NCBI GenBank assembly: GCA_907165275.2
Contig: OU015651.1
Span: forward strand, 11,988,501-12,052,500
Length of the DNA: 64,000 nucleotides
Direction of reading: 5' to 3'
Source: Zygaena filipendulae
Lineage: Eukaryota; Arthropoda; Insecta; Lepidoptera; Zygaenidae
Each line of letters opens with the position of its first letter. Position 1 is the first letter of the stretch. Below, one piece after another: positions 55,600 through 64,000 of the stretch. The notes under the pieces are model-generated. The model ran no database searches and was not told the DNA's origin. It worked only from the letters and a program-made list of their open reading frames with translations. A program made the position numbers and the translations under genes.

Positions 55600-56105
55600 G
55601 TGCGTTCCGTGGATTTGGGCGCAGTTGTTCGGTTAAAATTTCACTCGTTTGAGTTGCAACCAAGCCACAGAACGATGGAGTTGTTTTATAACGTCAAAAT
55701 ATTTGAAATTTCAGGCGCCATTTGTTTTCTCTCAACTCACATTGCAAATAAGACTGTTTTACATCCAATTATAAACTTTTTATGACTACGACACATCCCT
55801 TTGATCGTAAGAACTCCGATTGATTTCTTTTTTGACGAATCCGGTTTTTGGCGCAAACTTTGACACTTCTTAAACTATACATAGCTGTCAGAGTGAAAAT
55901 TAACCTGCTTCGGAGATGGTTGTTTGGTTGCTGCTGGATGTAAAACAGTCTTATTCGCAATGTGAGTTGAGATAAAACAAATGGCGCCTGAAATTTCAAA
56001 TATTTTGAGGTTATAAAAACAACTCGATCGTTCTGTGGCTCGGTTGCAACTCAAACGAGTGAAATTTTAACCGAACAACGCACCCAAATCCACGGAACGC
56101 ACACC
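55597..56105. mobile_element. Inverted-repeat element upstream of mRpS14
   Basis: Left arm 55,597-55,770 (TGTGCGTTCCGTGGATTTGG ... AGACTGTTTTACATCCA), ~160-bp centre, right arm ~55,935-56,105 (GGATGTAAAACAGTCTTATT ... CCACGGAACGCACACC). Half of it also occurs at 43,733-43,911 in front of RpL10A. No coding capacity. Confidence 0.75.
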
Positions 56106-56129
56106 AGGGTTTCTACTCTCTTTCTCCGA

Positions 56130-56205
56130 AACGAACCTTCGTTAACGAACGAAATTTAAACGAAGTTTCGTAACGAACGAAATTTAAACGAAATTTTGTT
56201 TTTCG
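56130..56205. repeat. Short tandem AACGAACGAAATTTAAACGA repeat
   Basis: Two tandem copies of about 30 bp containing AACGAACGAAATTTAAACGA, between the inverted-repeat element and mRpS14. Confidence 0.6.
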
Positions 56206-56349
56206 TTGAATTAGAGTAGACCCCCATGGTAGTGATTATTTGCTCCAATCCAAGTAATTATTTGCTCAGTGATTTGCTCAGTGGAGTGGAGTGGAGCTCG
56301 TGAGTAGTGAATGTGAAATGGTATTTTCAATTAGGTAAATAGATAGAAA

Positions 56350-58152
56350 ATGAATCTAAATAATATATCCAACGCAAGCAAGTTTGTATGGAAGTCGCAA
56401 ACGGTTGCCGGATTTGGGGTAGGTAATTTTTTGAACATAATGTGAACAGCAATCTACTCTGAAATTGTTTTACATACATTTTCGACTTTCAGTATCAGCA
56501 AGTGAGGAATAAGTGGGCTAATTGGTTGATGATACGTGACGTTAAAAGACGACGCATGAGCGCCGAAAACTTCATAGAAAGAACGAGAATAAACGCGTTG
56601 AGGAAAAACGATGTCCTCCCTCTAGAGATAAGGGAGCTGGCAGACAAAGAGATCAACAAATTTGAGCTGAATGCGACCCCATTGAGGATCAATAACCGTT
56701 GTGTTATTACATCCAGGTATCGCCAAAACAAATCGAATTGACTTTAATTATTTGGGCCCAGCGATTTCAGATCAATTAAAAACTGGTCTTTATTTAATCT
56801 GAGCTTGTAATATAGATAACAACAAACACATTCTATGTATTAAAATAAGCACCACACATTATAATAGAGATTAGTGATGTCATTATTGATAGATGTGGTC
56901 TCCATGACACTCCCTAATTGTGAAGGCCGTGACTTCAATTCCCATTGTGTAAACACAATGTTTAGGGTGCTTTTCCACCAGAGATGTGCTATGCAGCTAT
57001 GCTGCGAAGATGTGAAATCTATCTAGTAATCCATAAACACTGTTTTAACACAGTATGAGTTGTGACTTGTGTAGTGTTTTGGCATGGATGCATTGTCAAA
57101 TGGGTATTTTATCAAAGGATCAACTAGACAGTTTAGTATCAATAGTTAAAATTATATTCAAGTTTTCTGGACTCATTCAATTCAAGTTTAGTATTTTCTA
57201 AACCTAAAAGTTACCACAGAACTAAAAACTATAATCTCTTAAATTTAATATATGTAAATTACGCATCACATTGTTTGTCCGCAATGGACTCCTAAACTAC
57301 AGAATCGATGATGATGAAATTTGGTCAATATTTGTAATTTGGCCCAACTTAACAGATAGGATAGTTTTTATCCAGGAACTCCAGAATTAATGCAGGGAAC
57401 AGCTAATCACCGTAAACTACTGTCAGTGTCAGGGGTATAAAGAAGGTATATTTGGTAGGTATGAAAATAGGTCGTAAACCCTATTACCTGCATCCCCTAA
57501 TTTTAATTGCAATTTTAGTATTTTTGTATGAACAAAATATGTCCAAAAATTTTATGTGAAATTGGCGTTTTTTCGTACTGGCCACTTTGATCTCAAATAT
57601 CTCCTTTGGTTAGGAATGCCAATTTCAAATTTTTACAGCTATTTACTTTATTTACAAGGGAAAAAATTGAACTCTGATGGTACAGTCCAAAGCGCCTTCA
57701 AAGATTTTATCAATTTCCGTCCAAATAGTTTTTTTAGTAAAGAGAGGTCAATGAACTACCTATGAGATGGTAAAAGTGCATAGATAGCAATGGTATGGTA
57801 TGGTAATTGGATTAAATAAATATATTATATAAAAAAAACGACTTCATTCCCTTACAAAACACCAATTTCATATGATGTAAGGATCACATGATACCACACC
57901 ACATTTCCTTAGTTTCCATGACACAAGCTAATAATAGCTTACTGTGGAATCAAGTAGATCTGTGTGTTGTGAAGTGGATTATTATATTATTATTATGTTA
58001 AACCAGGCCGCTAATCTTTTTTAAGTAGTACATTTTTTTCTCTTTTCAGGCCTCGGGGAATTGTGCTGGAATGGAGAATGAGTCGTATTGTGTGGAGACA
58101 CCTGGCTGATTACAACAAACTTTCAGGAGTGCAGAGAGCTATGTGGGGATGA
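56350..58152 (+). CDS. mRpS14: Mitochondrial 28S ribosomal protein S14 (uS14m)
   Basis: Nuclear-encoded small-subunit protein of the mitochondrial ribosome. Exons: 56350-56418 ([20 protein letters not shown], likely part of a mitochondrial import leader), 56493-56716 ([20 protein letters not shown] ... NNRCVITS) and 58050-58152 ([20 protein letters not shown] ... [11 protein letters not shown]). Junction phases are 0 and 2, the second making Arg across AG|G. 131 aa, the family length. Motifs RNRC.(M/I)TSRPRG and LSRI..R.LAD...LSG.QRA.W are those of S14. An inverted-repeat transposable element ends about 245 bp upstream. Confidence 0.96.
56717..58049 (+). other. mRpS14 intron 2
   Basis: 1.3-kb intron, AT-rich, with scattered repeat remnants (for example around 57,280-57,410). 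The 69-codon ORF at 57,556-57,765 has no family resemblance. Confidence 0.6.
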
Positions 58153-58298
58153 ATCTGTTTTTTTTTTGAGAAAATAATATTAATGTGTATATTAAATAGT
58201 AGTTAGAAAAGTCATCAAGTATTATATTAATGTTTGTATTCTTCCCAGCCAGCCTGCAACAAATGTCAAACCAATTTCAAATTATTATTATGATAAAT

Positions 58299-58517
58299 GG
58301 GCATAGATAAGCAATAGTTTGTTAACCCACACTGGAGAAATTTTGAGTAAATTAGTTTTAAAATTATAGCGCCATTTTGTATTCAATATTTAGTTACATA
58401 TTTAAGCAATGTAATAAGGTAAACACATAATTAAAAAACGTTTTCTAACTCTCAATAAATCGTTCTGAACCAATAACTTTGTATTGTGGGTTAACATGTT
58501 ATTGCTTATCTGCGTCC
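58299..58517. mobile_element. MITE (GGACATAGATAAGCAATA family), uninterrupted copy
   Basis: Starts GGGCATAGATAAGCAATAG, ends TATTGCTTATCTGCGTCC, flanked by AAAT on both sides (58295-58298, 58518-58521). 219 bp. Confidence 0.85.
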
Positions 58518-58829
58518 AAATAATCTACTGGCAGGGCTACCAAGATTCAAGCTACAATTTTCTAATTTTGATAATAGCCATTTACAATTTTATTATGCCA
58601 AGGTGTTCAGAATGCTTTCATGTCTTTATTCAACCGACTAATCTTGGTATAAGAAAGGACGTGCGGACGTTTCACGTGCACCCGCGTTAATTTGGGAGTT
58701 TTGCCACGGGAATTCAGTGAAATCCGTGCTTAGCTGACATCTCCTTAGTCCTTACGTCAGCATCATAGTTCGAGATTTCGTGTTTAGTCAGTGACCTGTA
58801 CCTACCTTTCGCTTTTATATGTATATTAC

Positions 58830-59352
58830 CAGCTGTCCCGCGCGGATTCACCCGCGATAATTTCGAAGTTCGAGCGGGAAGAGCCTATGTTACTCGGGGA
58901 TAATGTAGCTTTCTAATGGTGAAAGAATTCTCGAAGTCGGTCCAGTAGTTTTTGAGCTAAATCGTAACAAAGAAACAAAAACTTTCCTCTTTATAATATT
59001 AGTATAAACTAGCTATTCCCCGTGGTTTCTCCCGCGGTAATTTTTGAGTTCCCGCGGGATTGTCGGGATAAAAAGTAGCTTATGTCCTTCTGTACCCCTG
59101 CAAAATTTCGTGGTGATCGGTTGAACCGTGAAAGCGTAACAAACACACTTTCGCATTTATAATATCATTTGGGAATATATTGTAAGGACTAGCTGTTCCC
59201 CACCGTGAATTCGGGAGTTCCCGTGGGAATTTCGAGATATAAACCCTATGTCATTCAGTATTACCGTAGCTATTTTCAAAATCGGTTCAGTAGATCCAGA
59301 GATTACTCATTACCCCCTACGTCACAAACTTTCTCTTTATAATATTAGTAGG
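58830..59352 (-). mobile_element. Cluster of Helitron-like copies
   Basis: Three minus-oriented copies in a row: about 58,830-59,005 (CAGCTGTCCCGCGCGG to TATAATATTAGTA), 59,009-59,166 (CTAGCTATTCCCCGTGG) and 59,188-59,352 (CTAGCTGTTCCCCACC to TATAATATTAGTAGG). Fragments continue to ~59,720. Confidence 0.5.
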
Positions 59353-59893
59353 TCTAGGTACCTATAGAATATAGATTAACTGCTCCTCGCGGAGCAAAAT
59401 TTCATGATGATCGGTTCAGCAGTTAGGGCGTGAAAGATAACGGACTTTCGTCGACCTTCAGACAGACGTCTAGCCAATTTGTGACCTAAACCACTATCTA
59501 CTAGACGGTAGAACACCACCCACTACATTCGCGGCAAATACCTATGTATACCGTTTCCCGCCCGCAGTTTCACGCGCTTTAATATCGACTTCCTGCGGGA
59601 AATCCGGGACAAAAAGTACCCTTTTCTGTACCCCTGGCAATGTGTATGCAAAGTTTCATAATGATTGCTTGGGCCGTTATGGCGTGAAAGCGTAACAGAC
59701 AGACAAGGTTACTTTCGCATTAATAGTAATATCAATATCAGAATAAAAATCATGATACTGTTACAGAAATAAAGTCTACAAACGCTTGAGGTAGGTATCG
59801 CGTTTGCGAGCACTCCCAACCTCAGACCTTAAGAACCCAACCTGCTGTTTAGGTTATGTGTGATATGTGAACAATGCAAACAACAGGCAAGGG

Positions 59894-60018
59894 CGCCGTC
59901 AAAAACAAATGGTAGACAACATAAGAAGTTGGCCACAGCTCGCGCCGCTGATAGCTGTGGCCTACTTCGTATGTTGTCCAACATTTGTTTTTGCCGCCGC
60001 CGCCGCCGCCACCACCGC
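59894..60018. repeat. GC-rich fold-back repeat (CGTCAAAAACA family)
   Basis: GCCGTCAAAAACAAATGGTAG ... CACAGCTCGCGCCGCTGATA ... ACATTTGTTTTTGCCGC then (CCG)n. Palindromic around CTCGCGCCGCTGATAG. Partner copy at 48,088-48,171. Confidence 0.7.
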
Positions 60019-60338
60019 CGCAAAGACTGGCCGAGGGGTAAAACGGTATTTTATGTGAGCACCTACCTCAGATTAACTAGGCGCCTACCACCTACACCGG
60101 TTTCACAAAACAAATAACACAATATCTCTTCTTAGCCAACACTAAAAATCTGTCCAAAAAGGAAGTTGAGTTTGAAAAAGCATGTTAAGGGTTCATATTC
60201 ATACCATGTGGTATTTCCACATTCAAGATGAAAGAATAAAAATCTATTGTTAGGTTTTAATAATTTTATGTCATTTTCTTAACGATAAATTAGCTTTATA
60301 AAGCCAAATATGGAATAAGTGCTTTAAAATAAAGCAGT

Positions 60339-62114
60339 TTAGTCGAAGAGACCTGTAACAAGGAAAAAGTATATTAATTAAGTTATTCACTTTGCAAATT
60401 AAACGTTTGCTTAGAATGATTATTGTCAGATAATAACTTTTCGATCACATAGAGATCCGTAGCTAATACATGCAAAATTAAATCATCATTGAAAACTATT
60501 TTTGTTCAATATGGATAATAATTCTCCACCATAAACCTACCTAATATAGGGAGTTCTGAATTACTTTAACCCAAAGACATTCTATCTTTAACCTATTAAC
60601 ATATTGTGTGCTAGTAAACTAGCTTTTTGCAAACATCTATACATAGGTATATTACTCAATATAAATAGGCAAATTAAGCAAAATGTCTAACCGCCGCACT
60701 CAGAGTCAACTTTAATGATTACTTAGTTAAGTATAGATTTTTAAAACAAAACTAAAACTAAGTAATCATTAAAGTCGACTCTGAGTGCGGCGGTTAACCT
60801 TACAACAATAAAGGATCTTAATTAAAGTACCTAGTAAGGTTCGGGAGTAGTTACATAAAATATAGGTTTGATAAAGTTGTTTATTTCAATGTAAAAAATT
60901 AATTGACTTTGAGCATGTTTATTGCAATGACATATGTATGCTTATGTTGCAAATTTATTTTCAAAACTGAATAATTTTTGGATTTTAATCTATCTGTAAG
61001 TAAAATGTGCATAATAACCAGTTTACATTTCCATAAGTAGTAAATAAAAAAAAAACTATGTGTTGATGCCGGCCTGCAAATAAGTGATTAAACAGTGCAA
61101 CTTGCCACATGATAGAATCCACTTATATTTTTTGGACAGGACCACCCGCTTCTCGCCAACTTATTAGTTGCCGCTGTAAGGATGGCAGCTGCCAAGTAAG
61201 TATGGTGAAGAGATGAGTTGAACTTACTTATGGATGCTCACCGTTTGGATATTGTTGTCTACTTTTCGATTAAGTAAATAAGATGGTAAGCTGAACTTAC
61301 TACTTATGGAAGTGTAAACCAGCCATAACTTGTTATTTGGTTCATCATCATTTCTCTGATGTATTTCATCACTAATAGATACCCACAAAGAAATACTTCT
61401 AACAAAGAAATAAGTTTATTTAATTAAGGATGAGATACTTGGATTGGCTTTATAAGGTGGCCATACAAATATAAAAGAATGATGCTGTATATCAATAATC
61501 GAAATGAATACTTTGATAAGCAACAGTGAAGAAAATGTATACTAACCGAAGCCCATATCGTCGTCAGACTCTTCAGGTTCCTCTTCCTTCTTTTTCTCCT
61601 CTTTGGCGGCTTCAGCGGGTGCGGCGGCGGCGGCAGGAGCGGCTGCACCTCCGGCCGGCGCAGCGCCCACGCCTGATCCAATGTTGGTGATCAAGTCGCG
61701 CACATTCACACCCTCCAACGCCTTCGCGAAGAGACCGGGCCAGTATGGCTCGACATCAACTGCAGCCGCCTTGAGGATGGTCGAGATTTTCTCACCCTAC
61801 AAAACAAATTAAATATAACCACTGCTACAAAACAAAACCATGCTGTCAGCGAGATGTCCATACAAAGTGAAATCATTGTCTGTCAATTTCTAGACCAAAA
61901 TATTGCTGCAAATATACACAGTAGTTTATAAAAGTAATTTTTATACAGTTAAAATAAAATAAAGAGATGAAAATAAACAGATGAACCTGGATAGAACTGT
62001 GACGATAAAGTTTCATAACCTCTAATATTAAATAATACTCACTGTTACGGCGACATCATCATCAACCAGAATAAGAGCGGCGTAAACACAAGATAATTCA
62101 GCTTTTGAAGCCAT
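60339..62114 (-). CDS. RpLP1: 60S acidic ribosomal protein P1
   Basis: Ribosomal stalk protein that pairs with P2 on P0 and recruits translation GTPases. Minus exons: 62114-62043 ([24 protein letters not shown]), 61796-61547 ([20 protein letters not shown]..., Ala-rich hinge, [18 protein letters not shown]) and 60352-60339 (completes G, then LFD, TAA). Exon 2 donor is TTCG|GTTAGT; reading through it would give an immediate TAG after GFG. The 14-nt coding part of the last exon, after TTACAG, restores the invariant C terminus MGFGLFD that binds elongation factors. 111 aa, the normal length. Minus-strand TTCTCTCTG at 62,169-62,161 is a TOP-like start. Confidence 0.96.
60691..60793. repeat. MITE, CCGCCGCACTCAGAGTC family, in RpLP1 intron 2
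   Basis: 103 bp, almost fully palindromic: CCGCCGCACTCAGAGTCAAC on the left and GTCGACTCTGAGTGCGGCGG on the right, with CTAAGTAATCATTAAAGT arms. TAA precedes the left end and TTAA follows the right. Same terminal sequence as the Harbinger-like element. Confidence 0.85.
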
Positions 62115-62277
62115 TTCTATTTATTTCAGAAGTGCAAGTCGCCAAAACGGCCTTAGCTCGCAGAGAGAACAAGCACGTTCTGTTACTCAAACTGAAGAGA
62201 AAAAGAAGTAGGAAAACGAACGAGTGAACAATTCGTCACAAATTGACACTCACTTGACACTTGACAGTCATTTATTG

Positions 62278-62620
62278 TCATTTTTTTTTTACCCCAATGG
62301 GGAAGGCAAAGGTAGTAAGTCCATACAGCCAATTCAGTTGTATTTTCTTCTTCTGACATCGCGAAATGCATTGATGAGATGCATTTCGATGCTTTGCCGG
62401 AACTTTTGGCAGCAACAAATCACAGTTGAATCTTAATAGGAGGCACTGTGCGAAGTTGAGTAGTAAAATGACAACGCCCCATTTCATCTTATTTCACTGT
62501 TTCCACACACTTCATCACTAATCATTCACACAATATTAATCACGATTAACTAATTTGCAAAACAAAGAAATAAAACTGACGTTTATCACTGTTAAAATCC
62601 CGCCAAAATTCCCATCCAAA
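62278..62620 (-). mobile_element. Poly(A)-tailed interspersed repeat (copy 3), upstream of RpLP1
   Basis: Minus orientation: head near GGCGGGATTTTAACAGTG (62,610), tail CTTTGCCTTCCCCATTGGGG then AAAAAAAAA at ~62,281. Same family as 35,246-35,645. Lies ~160 bp upstream of the RpLP1 start codon. Confidence 0.65.
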
Positions 62621-62697
62621 GAAGTTTGGATTTTGAAACCGCGGGGCACAGCTAGTACATGATACAGATAGGTACACACTTTGCGTTGTAGGTATTT

Positions 62698-62836
62698 TTG
62701 AATCGCTCGAATTACTTTCACGCACGGAATCGAGAATTCACGTGCGAATCCTCAATTCCTCATACATTTTTTAAGCATTCACGCGTGAATCTTGCAACAC
62801 ACGGATGTGCGAATAGTAATTCGAGAGATTCAAAAA
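62698..62836. repeat. Inverted-repeat element (TTTGAATCGCTCGAATTACT)
   Basis: Left end TTTTTGAATCGCTCGAATTA and right end TAATTCGAGAGATTCAAAAA are inverted. A partial relative is at about 48,868-48,962. Followed directly by a GC-rich block (62,838-62,915). Confidence 0.65.
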
Positions 62837-62837
62837 T

Positions 62838-62940
62838 CGACCCCCCGGCCATCGCTGCCGGCCGCCGTGCCCACGCCGCACAGCGCCTGTGCACAGCGCC
62901 GCCGTCGACCTGCTGCAGGTAGAACTACACTCTAAATTCT
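62838..62940. other. GC-rich block of unknown origin
   Basis: CCCCCCGGCCATCGCTGCCG ... GCCGCCGTCGACCTGCTGCAG then GTAGAAC. It ends in a CAG|GTAGAA donor-like site and is open in more than one frame, so it could be an exon of an unrecognised gene or captured sequence. No family recognised. Confidence 0.3.
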
Positions 62941-63131
62941 AATACTAACCACACGTGACTGCAAGCTGTCGTTAGTAAAGTTGTCTCCTTTACGTTTTAA
63001 CGGCTCAACCGATCATTATATCAAAGTGTCGATAAAAAAAGTTGAAAGTCGATTTTATTGTGCTATGGTGCTTCACATTAGCGGTTTTTTTTCGTGCGCA
63101 AGATCAGCTCCGAGAAAGAAATATTTACTTA

Positions 63132-63322
63132 CTAGCTGTGCCCTACGGTTTTACCCGCGGTAATTTTGGAGTTCCCGCGGGAGTTCCGGGATAAAAAGTA
63201 CCCTATGTCCTTTTCTGTACCACTGACAACGTGGATGCCAAACTTCATCTAAATCCGCTCAGCCGTTTTTGCGTGATTGAGTAACAAACACCCACATTTT
63301 CATATTTATAATATTAGTAGGA
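63132..63322 (-). mobile_element. Helitron-like element
   Basis: Minus orientation: begins TCCTACTAATATTATAAATA (63322 downward) and ends CACAGCTAG at 63132-63135 next to an A (T on the minus strand). Complete copy of the family at 13,913-14,106. Confidence 0.6.
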
Positions 63323-64000
63323 TAGCAACAATCAACATGGCTTGCAAAAATTTTGCGGTACCTACCTACTACCCTCAGCTACTGCCAAACCACAAATTAA
63401 CTAGACTTATACCGCAACCAGCAGGGCTATTATGTAACTTTTGTTGCTATCATATTTCAGTTTCAATCAGAAAAATAGCGATTTTGTGATCAATTAATTA
63501 TGTTTAGGGAGCTTCAACCTTTGAAGTATGTTTATTTTGGTTGATTGCTAGATATTGTAGATGTCAAAAAGTACATTTTTTAATCGCAAAACCGCCATGT
63601 TTTTGATTGCAACAGAAAAATGATAGAAACAAAAGTTACGTAATAGCCCCTCAGGTACTAAACCGATCATTATGAAATTTGGCATACCTACCTATACGTT
63701 GTCAAAGGTACATAGGGTACTTTTTACCCCGGAATTTTCGTAGGGTCTCCGAAATTAACGCGCAATCAATTAATATTTTGTGGGCCAGATAAAGAATTTT
63801 TTAACGGGATCCATATATTGTCTGCTTACTATAGCTACTGTTAAAAAATTTAAACATTTGAAAGCGAGTGAAGCGAGCGAACGAATTCACTCGCTTTTTT
63901 ATTAAGTAGATAGGTATTTTATTAATTTATTCACAGAAACTTTCAAAATATGTACCTAATGGTAATAAAGGTGCACATAATTCAGTAGTAATCACACTTA
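63323..64000. other. Terminal intergenic stretch
   Basis: No gene recognised. Contains a Helitron-like fragment near 63,640-63,760 and a hairpin (AAAGCGAGTGA ... TCACTCGCTTT) at about 63,859-63,898. Confidence 0.5.

Noticed and set aside
59829..60117. Basic/Cys-rich ORFs
   Set aside because: Translations of the fold-back repeat and its CCG tract.
61542..61547. TAG after GFG as the RpLP1 stop codon
   Set aside because: A donor (GTTAGT) lies there and a downstream exon at 60352-60339 restores the invariant LFD end.
61424..61681. 85-codon minus ORF overlapping RpLP1
   Set aside because: Out-of-frame shadow of the RpLP1 second exon.

Overview
This window is nuclear DNA from a lepidopteran insect (moth or butterfly). 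I infer this from short conserved exons separated by AT-rich introns, insect housekeeping genes, and the dense interspersed repeats. Many of these repeats are elements of the type that starts near TCCTACTAATATTATAA and ends in CAGCTAGT, common in Lepidoptera. No bacterial operons, CRISPR arrays, rRNA or tRNA genes were seen.

Layout. (1) 1-18,553 holds two tandem, same-strand paralogues of the SLC19 (thiamine/folate carrier) family; the first enters the window at its fifth exon and the second is complete in seven exons. In both, the last 104 nt of the sixth exon plus its GT splice donor have been amplified into a 108-bp tandem array (21 and 10 full units). (2) 18,731-18,916 (-) encodes a small SMCO4-like membrane protein. 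(3) 19,360-28,484 looks like a decayed PIF/Harbinger transposon with a Myb-like gene relic and a transposase relic, into which a full-length 5.7-kb non-LTR retrotransposon with two open ORFs has inserted. (4) 28,800-31,200 is nested repeats. (5) 31,226-34,477 (-) is a PLPP6-like PAP2 phosphatase in four exons. (6) 35,915-40,067 is a Foldback-like transposon: a 4.15-kb inverted repeat built from ~424-bp subrepeats and flanked by a 9-bp target duplication. (7) 41,727-42,975 (-) is a three-exon gene for a 151-aa protein that I reconstructed by splicing; it resembles TEX49-type ciliary/sperm proteins. (8) 44,029-46,681 (+) is RpL10A in five exons. (9) 46,682-50,799 is repeat-rich intergenic DNA. 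(10) 50,800-54,837 (-) is an intronless FANCD2. (11) 56,350-58,152 (+) is mRpS14 in three exons. (12) 60,339-62,114 (-) is RpLP1 in three exons, the last carrying 14 coding nucleotides. (13) The remainder to 64,000 is repeats.

The genes are unrelated housekeeping functions (vitamin uptake, lipid phosphate hydrolysis, cytosolic and mitochondrial translation, interstrand crosslink repair) and do not form one pathway. The most unusual features are the exon-plus-splice-donor minisatellites shared by the two SLC19 paralogues, the Foldback-like giant inverted repeat, and the nested Harbinger/LINE/Helitron-like block. All splice sites were placed by eye from GT/AG signals, phase and protein-family conservation; no search was run.
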